Assembly: GCA_023511875.1 (NCBI GenBank) | Contig: JAIMAQ010000014.1 | Span: 1-44,936, forward strand | DNA: 44,936 nucleotides | From: Thermoflavifilum sp. | GTDB lineage: Bacteria; Bacteroidota; Bacteroidia; Chitinophagales; Chitinophagaceae | Direction: 5' to 3' | Shown here: one piece after another, positions 1-8,500 of the stretch | Layout of the letters: the number at the start of each line of letters is the position of its first letter | Position numbering within the stretch: the stretch's first letter is position 1 | Notes under the pieces: model-generated | What the model was told of the DNA's origin: nothing | Database searches by the model: none | What the model saw: only the letters and a program-made list of their open reading frames with translations | Position numbers and translations under genes: made by a program

Positions 1-107
1 GTTTCAAGACAAAGAAAGAAGGATACTCCCCAGCCATTTTTCTAACAGTCTTGAACTTTCTTTGCTTCTTTCTTTGTGTCAAGACAAAGAAAGAAGAGCA
101 TGCTTGG
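1..107 (-). repeat. ~76-bp GA/CT-rich intergenic repeat, left copies
   Basis: One full and one partial copy of a ~76-bp unit, in the opposite orientation to the copies at 44743-44936. The unit contains CAAAGAAAGAAG, then TTCAAGACTG, then an AGAAAAATGGC-like core, and ends in CTTCTTTCTTTG. A perfect 12-bp stem is visible at 65-76 / 85-96 with an 8-nt loop. No open reading frame fits it. It resembles a dispersed intergenic repeat, not a CRISPR, because units abut without unique spacers. Confidence 0.8.
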
Positions 108-295
108 TGCTAAGTGCTTTTTAGAATGAATTAAGTTTTATAGAACTACTCAGTAGAAGTAGAAAACATTTCATTATATACAAGGTTATAAAGTTTATTT
201 AAGTAAGGTTTGTGATGAAAAATGATTCATCTGAAAGAATATCTGGGTAAGGAAAACTTTTCGTGAAGCAAGGTCAAGTTAGGATTTTTGCTCAG

Positions 296-384
296 CGGAG
301 GGAGAGGGATTCGAACCCTCGGTCCACCGTAAGGCAGACAACGGTTTTCGAGACCGTCCCATTCGACCGCTCTGGCATCCCTCC
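296..384 (-). tRNA. tRNA-Ser (anticodon CGA)
   Basis: On the minus strand an acceptor stem GGAGGGA pairs with TCCCTCC at the other end, followed by a G discriminator. The anticodon stem ACGGT/ACCGT encloses the loop CTCGAAA, giving anticodon CGA. A long variable arm and a T-loop GGTTCGAATCC are present, as expected for a class II serine tRNA. CCA is not encoded. A TATCTTCG box lies just upstream and probably drives it. Confidence 0.95.
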
Positions 385-395
385 GGTTTAGATCG

Positions 396-403
396 CGAAG
401 ATA
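396..403 (-). promoter_or_regulatory. -7 element for tRNA-Ser
   Basis: The minus strand reads TATCTTCG, one mismatch from the Bacteroidota -7 consensus TAnnTTTG, 12 nt upstream of the tRNA 5' end. A similar box (TATCTTTG) sits upstream of tRNA-Pro. No clear -33 TTTG is visible. Confidence 0.45.
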
Positions 404-505
404 CGCAGAACCGCTCAATTTCCATTTCTGTTCCCTTTTACCTCAATTTACCGACTCCTATCTGGCATTTACCGAAAAATATGACTTTGTTCTATAAGGC
501 TCATG

Positions 506-513
506 TATGTTTG
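506..513 (+). promoter_or_regulatory. -7 element upstream of the LiaF-like gene
   Basis: TATGTTTG matches the Bacteroidota -7 consensus TAnnTTTG exactly. Transcription would begin near 520, ten bases before the ATG at 530. This makes the ATG at 503, which lies upstream of the box, an unlikely start. The -33 region is poor: the nearest TTTG leaves only a 16-bp spacer. Confidence 0.4.
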
Positions 514-529
514 CCTAAACAAAACACAT

Positions 530-1309
530 ATGAACGAAAAATCTGGAACAGAAACATGGGGTCAACGCGATGAACATGCACCTTCTCGAGGCAAATGGGG
601 CGGCTTAATCATTTTTCTGACGGGATTGTTTTTGCTCTTGCAGCAGCTGCATCTGCCCATTCCCTATTGGGTGGTGAGTTGGCCTATGTATTTACTCATC
701 ATAGGGTTACTGTTGTTGCTCATCAGCCGATACAACAGTAAGATCGGAATCATCTTTATGCTGGTTGGAGCCTTGTTTTTGGTCAGAGATATTTGGGGAT
801 TACCTACATCATTTACACCTTATATCTGGCCAGTGTTGATCATGGTTATCGGGCTCATGTTAATATTCCGCCCCAAAAAGCATGGAGCTAGATGTGCGTA
901 TCGCAGATCTTGGCATATGGTCGGCGAAGCAGATCAGTCTGAGCTGTCGTCGACTGTGAGTAACGATGGTTGGGTGGAAACTACAGCCGTATTTTGTGGT
1001 ACGCGCAGAAAGGTGATATCGAAAAATTTTAAAGGCGGGGAAGTGATTAGCGTCTTTGGAGGAGTGGAAATGGATTTTACCCAAGCCGATGTGCAAGGGA
1101 AAGCTGTTCTGGATGTTTCGGTGGTATTTGGTGGAATGCGTTTGTTTGTACCAGCTTGCTGGGATGTGCAAGTGAATATCACCAATGTCATGGGTGGGGT
1201 TGACGATAGAAGAGAATTGATGGGCATTGCACCCGATCCCAACAAAATCTTATCGCTTACCGGCGCAGTGGTGATGGGCGGTGTGGAGATCCGAAGCTTC
1301 CCTACTTAA
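530..1309 (+). CDS. LiaF-like membrane protein (DUF5668 plus cell-wall-active antibiotics response C-terminal domain)
   Basis: About 259 residues. A short polar N-terminus is followed by four closely spaced hydrophobic helices (roughly residues 20-110) of the LiaI/LiaF transmembrane type. The C-terminal half carries repeated VFGGV/VFGGM/VMGGV strands (for example SVFGGVEMDFTQADV) typical of the LiaF C-terminal fold. In Firmicutes LiaF restrains the LiaRS two-component system during envelope stress; whether this protein does so is inference. The start at 530 is preferred over 503 because a -7 promoter box lies at 506-513. It heads a run of four same-strand genes that ends with a histidine kinase and response regulator, so an envelope-sensing role is plausible. 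Family confidence is good, function is moderate. Confidence 0.8.
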   Translation: MNEKSGTETWGQRDEHAPSRGKWGGLIIFLTGLFLLLQQLHLPIPYWVVSWPMYLLIIGLLLLLISRYNSKIGIIFMLVGALFLVRDIWGLPTSFTPYIWPVLIMVIGLMLIFRPKKHGARCAYRRSWHMVGEADQSELSSTVSNDGWVETTAVFCGTRRKVISKNFKGGEVISVFGGVEMDFTQADVQGKAVLDVSVVFGGMRLFVPACWDVQVNITNVMGGVDDRRELMGIAPDPNKILSLTGAVVMGGVEIRSFPT

Positions 1310-1378
1310 TATCATGCAATATTTACACGATACGAGATACAATATAATATTCAGCAATTACGCATAAACCTCTTTCGT

Positions 1379-1735
1379 ATGAAATGGTATCTAGCCAAAT
1401 TGGTTTATCGCATTGTAGTGGGTGATGGTCATCATCAAGCACAATTTGAAGAACAACTGCGGTTAATTATTGCTGCCAATCAACAAGAAGCGATTCAAAA
1501 AGCCCGACAAATAGGTAAAAGCAGCGAGCAAACATTTGAAAATGTCCATCATCAACTCGTGCAATGGCGATTTTTAGATATTTCCGAACTTTATCTCATA
1601 CCACAAATTGAAGATGGTATGGAATTGTATTCACATATCGAGGAACCAGATTTTCCAGACAATTATTTGAAGTTGTTGAAGCATAAATCGGCTGCCATTG
1701 ATTTAAACAGCATTATACAAGAGGAAGAAATATAA
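1379..1735 (+). CDS. DUF4288 domain-containing protein
   Basis: A soluble 118-residue protein without signal peptide or membrane helix. The opening MKWYLAKLVYRIVVGDG, the middle block with AANQQEAIQKARQIG and the WRFLDISELYLI segment match what I know of the small DUF4288 family, whose function is not established. It sits 69 bp after the LiaF-like gene and only 6 bp before the histidine kinase gene, so it is probably co-transcribed with them. It could be an accessory to that signalling system, but nothing in the sequence proves it. Confidence 0.65.
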   Translation: MKWYLAKLVYRIVVGDGHHQAQFEEQLRLIIAANQQEAIQKARQIGKSSEQTFENVHHQLVQWRFLDISELYLIPQIEDGMELYSHIEEPDFPDNYLKLLKHKSAAIDLNSIIQEEEI

Positions 1736-1741
1736 CCCGAT

Positions 1742-2812
1742 ATGGGCGTGCTTAACTATTTATTTGCCCATAATAAGTCGCAACGTGGGAAATCTACTAT
1801 GCCCATGTTTGTATGGATTCTCTCGGGATGGATCGTTTGGGCATTGCTTTGTGGATGGATACTTGTGCGTTACTATGGGCTATCCGTTCAAGATGCATTT
1901 ACAGATAGTTTAACCTCGCATTTGTTGGGTCTGTCGCTCTTATTCATTATGGTGCGTGTGCTGTATTTCTTTTATCCAAAAAGCAATAACTTTTGGGTTA
2001 TATGTGGGACAATATGCATAGTCTCTTGGTTGTTTGTATTCATTGATGAAGCAATATTGCCATTTCTTTTGCACATGCATACATGGGATATATGGTTACA
2101 CAATACCGAGCCAGTGCGGTTTGGATTTATGTTTATCCTCAGCTTAGGCGCTTCCTTGTTGAGTATGTTTCATGCCAAGCATGTCGATGAGCAATCGCAT
2201 CATATGCGTATGGAAGAAATACAGAAACTGGCTCGCGATGCTGAATTGTATAAACTTGAACAACAATTGCAACCGCATTTCTTATTCAATTGCTTGAATT
2301 CCGTATATGCGCTCATTGGTAAAGATCCTATGAAGGCAAGGGAAATGGTGATTCAATTGGCCGATTTTTTACGCGGCACATTGCGAAAAGAACAACGTCC
2401 TTTACTCAGCTTAGCAGAGGAATTGAAACAAATTGAACTTTATCTGCAAATTGAAAAGACTCGTTTTGGCCAGCGCTTACAAACGGTGCTCGATATTGGA
2501 GATGCGGCATTAAGCTGTGAATTACCAGCTTTGCTATTGCAGCCTTTGCTCGAAAATGCTATCAAATTTGGGTTATATGGGCATAGTCATGAAGCAGAGA
2601 TTCGCATAACCGCACGTAAAACACTACATCAATTACAGATTACAATTACAAATCCATTCGACGAGAATTTATTGGATACGTCGGGAACAGGTTTTGGATT
2701 AAAATCGGTGGCTCGCAGGTTATATTTGATTTATGGTATGCATAATTTGTTGCAGACGGAGATAAATGATCATGTATTTCAGGTCACTTGCTTCATTCCA
2801 CAAAAAATATGA
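1742..2812 (+). CDS. LytS-family sensor histidine kinase
   Basis: This 356-residue protein has four predicted membrane helices (about residues 22-42, 60-78, 85-104 and 126-143), a short coiled linker and a His_kinase (PF06580) domain. The phospho-acceptor motif is LQPHFLFNCLNS with His179. A GHKL-type ATP site follows, with LLLQPLLENAIKFG as the N box and GTGFGLKSVARRL as the G box. It has no separate periplasmic sensor domain, so the membrane part or a partner such as the LiaF-like protein may provide the input. The stop codon overlaps the regulator start in an ATGA at 2809-2812, which implies translational coupling. Confidence 0.92.
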   Translation: MGVLNYLFAHNKSQRGKSTMPMFVWILSGWIVWALLCGWILVRYYGLSVQDAFTDSLTSHLLGLSLLFIMVRVLYFFYPKSNNFWVICGTICIVSWLFVFIDEAILPFLLHMHTWDIWLHNTEPVRFGFMFILSLGASLLSMFHAKHVDEQSHHMRMEEIQKLARDAELYKLEQQLQPHFLFNCLNSVYALIGKDPMKAREMVIQLADFLRGTLRKEQRPLLSLAEELKQIELYLQIEKTRFGQRLQTVLDIGDAALSCELPALLLQPLLENAIKFGLYGHSHEAEIRITARKTLHQLQITITNPFDENLLDTSGTGFGLKSVARRLYLIYGMHNLLQTEINDHVFQVTCFIPQKI

Positions 2813-3549
2813 CGCGCATAATTTTAATTGACGATGAACCTCTAGCAAGAGATATTTTGCTAGAATATCTAGAAGACTATCCCCACTATGAAGTTGTGGC
2901 ACAATGTGAAAATGGCTACGAAGGACTAAAAGCTATTCAGCAATATCGTCCTGAACTTATTTTTTTAGATATTCAGATGCCCCACTTAAATGGTTTTGAA
3001 ATGCTTGAGCTTTGTGAGCAGCCTCCATCGGTGATTTTTACGACAGCCTACGATGAATTTGCTTTTCGTGCTTTTGAGGTACATGCACTCGATTATTTGC
3101 TCAAACCCTTTTCCAAAGAGCGTTTTCAAAAGGCCCTGGAAAAATGGGAGAAGCAACGATTTTCTGTTGAACGATTTTCTCAAGCCGATGCACTTCGTGT
3201 TTCTGGCCAATACCATACTCCTTTGCAAAGGATTGTAGTCAAGAAGATGGATGATATTCATATTATTCCCGTGAATGCGATTTGGTATCTAGAGGCAGCA
3301 GATGATTATGTGAAAATTTATACACAAGAGGGATATTATATGAAAAAAGCCACGATGCAATATTACGAAGAACATTTGCCTGGCGATCAATTTATACGTG
3401 TGCATCGATCTTTTATCGTTTCTATTCATCAGATAACGGGTATGCATATATCGGATAAGGAAGGGCAATATATTAGATTAATATCTGGTAAACAAATTCC
3501 GGTGAGCAAAAGTGGATATCAGAAATTAAAAATGATATTTGATATGTGA
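2809..3549 (+). CDS. LytTR-family response regulator
   Basis: About 246 residues. The receiver domain has the acidic pair D8/D9, phospho-acceptor Asp54 in LIFLDIQMP, the TTAYDEFA switch and LKPF with the conserved Lys. A LytTR DNA-binding domain covers roughly residues 140-246 (IWYLEAADDYVKIY, FIRVHRSFIV). The ATG at 2809 overlaps the kinase stop codon and places the receiver correctly; an in-frame ATG at 2788 would add seven residues and is less likely. It is the output partner of the upstream LytS. Targets are unknown; LytTR proteins often control envelope, transport or secretion genes. Confidence 0.93.
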   Translation: MTRIILIDDEPLARDILLEYLEDYPHYEVVAQCENGYEGLKAIQQYRPELIFLDIQMPHLNGFEMLELCEQPPSVIFTTAYDEFAFRAFEVHALDYLLKPFSKERFQKALEKWEKQRFSVERFSQADALRVSGQYHTPLQRIVVKKMDDIHIIPVNAIWYLEAADDYVKIYTQEGYYMKKATMQYYEEHLPGDQFIRVHRSFIVSIHQITGMHISDKEGQYIRLISGKQIPVSKSGYQKLKMIFDM

Positions 3550-3557
3550 ACGCTTTT

Positions 3558-3583
3558 TTCAAATAACAATAATATTATTTGAA
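3558..3583. terminator. Hairpin between convergent genes
   Basis: A perfect 9-bp inverted repeat TTCAAATAA / TTATTTGAA with an 8-nt loop lies between the stop codons of the LytTR gene and the convergent sigma factor gene. The stem is AT-rich and there is no clean U-tract on either side, so it may be a weak bidirectional terminator. Confidence 0.4.
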
Positions 3584-3594
3584 TCAGATTTATA

Positions 3595-4212
3595 TTATCT
3601 CTTATTGGATTTTTTCTTATTTATAGGTGGTAAAGCCTGTTTGGTAGGATTTTCCAGAGTGTGCAGATGAATGGCTTCACTAATTTTGCGCACTGCAGTG
3701 GCTAGATGATTGTCGATTGTATTTACAGAAATATGCAAAATTTCTGCTACGTCTTTATTTCGAAATCCTTCCTCCCGAATAAGTTTAAATACCAATTTAC
3801 ATTTAGGAGGCAATTGGTCAATTGCCTGTTGAATACGTGTAAGCATTTCTGAAGAAATCAATAACTGTGCAGGATCGGGTACAAGTGGTGCCAAGCTAAT
3901 ATCGAGTTCTTCCCAAGACAAAATTTGGTGGTTTTGTTTTTGCCGAAGAAAATTCAAAGCTGCGTTGCGAACAGCCGTAAAAACGTACACTTTTAGGTTC
4001 TTCACTTTTTTTAATCGATCGCCTTTTTGCCAAATACGTATCAACACATCAGATACAATCTCTTCTGCATCGGCCTCATTTTTCACCCAAGTACAACAAA
4101 ATCGAAGAGCGGGTTGGTAAAATTGCTCTTTCAAGAAACGATAGGCGCCCGCCGCATCATGTTGCTGCCAATAGCAAAGATATTCTTGTATGTATTCACT
4201 GTGCATCATCAT
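3595..4212 (-). CDS. ECF-type RNA polymerase sigma-70 factor (FecI-like)
   Basis: A 205-residue ECF sigma factor. Region 2 is seen at about residues 20-95 (FYQPALRFCCTWVKNEADAEEIVSDVLIRIWQ split over that span, then YVFTAVRNAALNFLRQKQ). Region 4 is at about 125-185, with QLPPKCKLVFKLIREEGFRNKDVAEI and ISVNTIDNHLATAVRKI. The start is one of three consecutive ATG codons at 4212/4209/4206. In Bacteroidota such factors usually share an operon with FecR, SusC and SusD; here the gene is divergent from fecR with a 120-bp gap. It most likely directs transcription of the SusC/SusD genes when released by FecR. Confidence 0.92.
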   Translation of the reverse strand: MMMHSEYIQEYLCYWQQHDAAGAYRFLKEQFYQPALRFCCTWVKNEADAEEIVSDVLIRIWQKGDRLKKVKNLKVYVFTAVRNAALNFLRQKQNHQILSWEELDISLAPLVPDPAQLLISSEMLTRIQQAIDQLPPKCKLVFKLIREEGFRNKDVAEILHISVNTIDNHLATAVRKISEAIHLHTLENPTKQALPPINKKKSNKR

Positions 4213-4313
4213 CTAGGTAGGGGTGGATCGTCGAGTAAAACTAAAAAAAATTTCAAAACAAACTAGTAGAATGTTTATAAAATTTTGTCTTATAAGAAAA
4301 ACAGGTATCACAC

Positions 4314-4331
4314 TGTCATTATTGAATGACA
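4314..4331 (+). promoter_or_regulatory. Inverted repeat abutting the fecR start codon
   Basis: TGTCATT-attg-AATGACA is a perfect 7-bp stem with a 4-nt loop ending two bases before the ATG at 4333. It could be a leader hairpin that limits initiation or a protein-binding site. It lies in the sigma/fecR divergent intergenic region. Confidence 0.4.
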
Positions 4332-4332
4332 C

Positions 4333-5391
4333 ATGGAAGATCGTATTTGGATATTGATTGGTAAAAAATTATCTGCTTCTTTGTCTCAGGCCGAAGAACA
4401 AGAGCTGAATGATTTGTTGAAACAATATCCAGCAGCACAATACACGTTGGAAGTATTGCAATCTTGCTGGCAATTACCTAAGCCTGACTCTTCAGCTAAA
4501 GCAACGGAGGAAAATATAGACTTATTAATGAATCAACCATTATCTCATAAAAAGCTTAGGACCTTTGATTGGTTAGGATTGATAATTATCGGCTTATTGT
4601 TTGGTGTAGGCATATGGATTTATCAAGGTGTTATTCTACCCTTATCTCGACCAGTTCTAGCCACAAAAGAAAAATCTGGTCATAATCAGATTATTACGCG
4701 TTACGGATCACGTACGCATGTGGTATTGCCCGATAGTAGTGAAGTATGGCTCAATGCAGGTTCAACATTAAGTTATGCTGAAAACTTTGCTCAGGCTAGC
4801 GTGCGGGAAGTTTTTCTGCAAGGCGAAGCATATTTTGATGTACATCATGATGAAAATCATCCGTTTATCATCCACACCCCTGATTTAGATATTCGCGACC
4901 TCGGCACAGTATTTAATGTAAAAGCGTATCCAGATGATCCGACCATTGAAGCAACTTTGATTTCCGGTTCTATAGAAGTGATTTTGAAGAATACGGATCG
5001 CCGTATACAACTAAAACCCCACGAGAAACTCGTATGGTTTCGTGGAAACGATAGTCTTTCCCTACACTTGCCCGATCAGCCGAATATAGTATTGCAAAAT
5101 AACCATTATTTGGTGCAAGAGATTCATCAGGATAAAAAATATAAAATGTACCCTGAAACCGCTTGGCTAAATAATCGAATAATCTTTGAAAATGAAGCAT
5201 TTAGCCAACTGGCAAAGGAAATGGAAAGGAGATATGCTGTACGCATCCATATCTGTTGTGATGACATTGCAGAAACACCACTTACCGGATCGTTTGCCGA
5301 CGAGACTTTACAACAGGCTTTAGATGAATTGAAACTGATTACACATTTTCAATATCAAATCAAAGACCATGAAGTATTTATTACACATTAA
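4333..5391 (+). CDS. FecR-family anti-sigma factor
   Basis: This 352-residue protein has a cytoplasmic N-terminal anti-sigma segment (about residues 1-80), one membrane helix (about 81-100), a periplasmic FecR domain starting near residue 115 (RYGSRTHVVLPDSSEVWLNA, GEAYFDVHHDENHPF) and a C-terminal DUF4974 region (about 275-350, ENEAFSQLAKEMERRY, GSFADETLQQALDELK). It is expected to hold the divergently encoded sigma factor at the inner membrane and to receive a signal from the STN domain of the next gene product. The SusC gene follows after a 132-bp leader with several hairpins. Confidence 0.92.
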   Translation: MEDRIWILIGKKLSASLSQAEEQELNDLLKQYPAAQYTLEVLQSCWQLPKPDSSAKATEENIDLLMNQPLSHKKLRTFDWLGLIIIGLLFGVGIWIYQGVILPLSRPVLATKEKSGHNQIITRYGSRTHVVLPDSSEVWLNAGSTLSYAENFAQASVREVFLQGEAYFDVHHDENHPFIIHTPDLDIRDLGTVFNVKAYPDDPTIEATLISGSIEVILKNTDRRIQLKPHEKLVWFRGNDSLSLHLPDQPNIVLQNNHYLVQEIHQDKKYKMYPETAWLNNRIIFENEAFSQLAKEMERRYAVRIHICCDDIAETPLTGSFADETLQQALDELKLITHFQYQIKDHEVFITH

Positions 5392-5400
5392 ATCTATACG

Positions 5401-5481
5401 TAGCTTGATGGACACAAGCTAAATAAAAACAGGAAATGTAGACACATCTCCTGTTGCACATTCAGGACCCCATCCAGGGTC
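5401..5481 (+). promoter_or_regulatory. Structured leader before susC (three small hairpins)
   Basis: Within the fecR-susC gap are TAGCTTG / CAAGCTA (5401-5407 / 5415-5421), CAGGAAATGT / ACATCTCCTG (5430-5439 / 5444-5453, one mismatch, 4-nt loop) and GACCC / GGGTC (5466-5470 / 5477-5481). None has a U-tract, so a simple terminator is unlikely. Attenuation, mRNA stabilisation or an sRNA target are possible explanations. Confidence 0.4.
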
Positions 5482-5523
5482 GGACAGGTATCCTTATTAT
5501 TTAACCAATAATGCCCCTAAGAT

Positions 5524-8500
5524 ATGAAATATTATTCATACTTGCCGTTTGTTCACCACAAACGATTTAAGCAATTTTCCTTGATCATGCGATTAACTAC
5601 TGTACTGTTGCTAGTCGTGTTTCTTCAGGTCTCTGCCCGAAGTTATTCACAAAATGATCGAATCTTTAATCTCGATTTAAGTGCTGTGAAGCTAAGCAAA
5701 GCACTTCACCTGATCGAGAAGCAAAGCGATTATCGCTTTTTGTATAACAATAATATAGTAGAGGCTAATCAAAAGGTAAATCTTCAAATTAAGGATGGAA
5801 CTATTGAAGAGGTGCTGCGTCTGTTAATTCCTTCAGGACTCACTTATCAAGTATTACCTAATCATGTCGTGGTGATCGTACCATTAGGCGAACAGGTGAA
5901 GCAGATTCGGGTAAGTGGCGTAGTACGCGATTCTGCAGGACAGCCTCTCCCAGGCGTGACGGTAAAAGTGAAAGGCACCACCATCGGTACCGTAACAAAT
6001 GCCGAAGGGCATTTTAGCCTTGAAGTGCCCGATCATAATGCCATATTGGTATTTAGCTATGTGGGCTATACTCCTACAGAGATCCCCGTCTCTCAGTATA
6101 CAGTAGGGCAAGAACTAGCTGTAACCTTGCATCAACAATCGAGTGTGTTAAATGAACTGGTAGTGGTAGGTTATGGTACACAAAAAAGAGGAGATGTAAC
6201 CAATGCTGTGACTACATTGCAAAGTAATGATTTTTTAAAAGGAGCATATAATTCTCCCTTGCAGATCATCGAAGGAGAAATTCCGGGAGTGGTGATTTCT
6301 AATGTAGCTACTGCAGATCCTAATCAAAATGCAAGCATTCAGATTAGAGGTGCAGCCTCTATTTCAGCTGGCAATGGTCCACTTATCGTTATCGATGGTA
6401 TTCCGGGAGGAGATTTAAGAACAATTTCTTATCAAGATATCGCTTCGATATCTGTATTACGAGACGCGGCAGCTTCAGCAATCTACGGTTCTAGAGGCGC
6501 TAATGGAGTTATACTAATTCAAACAAAAAAAGGTAGTTCAGGACCAGTCAGGATAAGTTATGATGGCTATGTTGATCACGATGGGATAGCCGCTAAACCT
6601 AATATTTTATCGCCTGAGGAATTTTTGGCCCACAAGAGAGATGCAGATTATGGGGCCAGAACAGATTGGTACGATGCACTGATTCGTCATAACAACATAG
6701 GGCAGAATCAGTATGTAGCCGTTTCTGGTGGTTCACCAAACTCGGTATTTAGATTATCTGGAAATTATCTTACTAAAGAAGCCATTGACATAGCTTCTTT
6801 TCGAAGAGAATATGGTATTACGGGTTCATTCCAACAAAAAGCTCTTGGCAATTTATTAGAATTAAATGAAAATATATTTTATAGGATTACCAATGAAGAA
6901 TACACCAATTATGGGGCATTTAAAATGGCTGTGAAGCTCAATCCTACTATTCCTATTATGGATCCCAACAATCCTTCCCAATATAATACCTTATATGGGT
7001 ATGATACCTATAACCCTGTTCAAGATCTAAAAACTCGAGAAAACGGAGCAGATCATACCTATTCTGCAGTAGATTTAAGGTTAAAGCTAAACCTATTGAA
7101 AAACCTCAATACGGAAGTGAGTTTATCCAGGCAAGGACATGATCGTTTGGGAAGGTTTTATTCGAATTCTCATTCTGCTGAATCTATTCAAAATAATAGA
7201 ACGGGTCGTGCAGATTTAAGTGATGAAAAATGGATTGATTATACTTTCGAATGGTTGGGCAATTACTCGTTGAATAAGAATAAACATAGCCTGGAAGTTT
7301 TGGGAGGATATTCCTACCAAGAATTTAATGACCAAGGATTTTCGGCTGAAAATATGGATTTTCCATCAGATGCTTTTAGTTATAACAACCTGGGAGCTGG
7401 TAGCTGGAATCTTGAGCAAGGAAGATTGGGAATGTCGTCCTGGAAAAGCCAGGAGAAAACTATAGCTTTCTTGGGAAGATTGAATTACAACTTTGCCAAC
7501 ACCTATTATTTGTCTGCTTCAATCAGGCATGAGGGAAATACCAAATTTGGCCCAAATAATAAATGGGGGAACTTCCCATCGATATCTGGAGCTTGGAGAA
7601 TGACGCAATTGCCCTTTATCCAAAATATCAAATCGATTAATGACCTTAAAATTAGGCTTTCATATGGGGTAACCGGTAGATCGGGTTTCCCTCGTTACAC
7701 CGCACTTTCCAGTTATACCGGATATGGAATGTATCCTAATGATCAAGGGGAATGGATTCGTGTTTATGGTCCTGCAAATAATTATAATCCTGAACTGAGA
7801 TGGGAGAAAGCCATATCTTACGATCTTGGCATAGATGGTTTAATGTTTTCCCAAAATCTCAACTTCAGTATAGATGGTTTTATTAGAGAAAGCAAAGACT
7901 TATTATCAAATTATGATGTGCCCGTAGGTACTTATGTATGGGATCAAATGTTTGTGAATGTAGGAACCACAGTATCTAAGGGAATTGAGTTTTTGGGAAA
8001 TATCAAGCTGATTAACACGGCTCAATTTACTTATGCTACCCGTATTTCGGCTTCTTATACAAAAGCCAATTTGAAGTCTTGGTCAAATAATCAATATCAT
8101 TCTCAATACACGGATCTTGCATTTTTACCCTCTCCAGGTAATCCAGGATATGCATACCGGCTGGAAGATGGAACAGAGATAGGTAGTTTTTATGGATATA
8201 GATATGCAGGTGTTGATGCAAACGGTAATATCCTGGTATGGAAAAATGGTGTAAAAGGAAGTGAAAAAATTAAGGCTACAGGAGAAGCTAATGCAGATAG
8301 GGATCGTACATATATTGGACATGGTTTCCCCAGATATGAATTGGGCTGGGGGAATAACTTTACGTATAAAAACTTTAATCTTTTCCTCTTTTTCCATGGA
8401 CGATTCGATTATCAGATCCTGAACTTATATCAAATGTATTTTGGCTTGCAGGCAGAGCCCAATGTAAACCTGCTTAAAGATGCTTACACCCGAAATGGCC

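Noticed and set aside
1-107. CRISPR-like array at the window ends
   Set aside because: Units of about 76 bp abut directly and are similar over their full length; there are no unique spacers and no cas genes.
227-418. A minus-strand open frame spanning tRNA-Ser
   Set aside because: It overlaps the tRNA completely.
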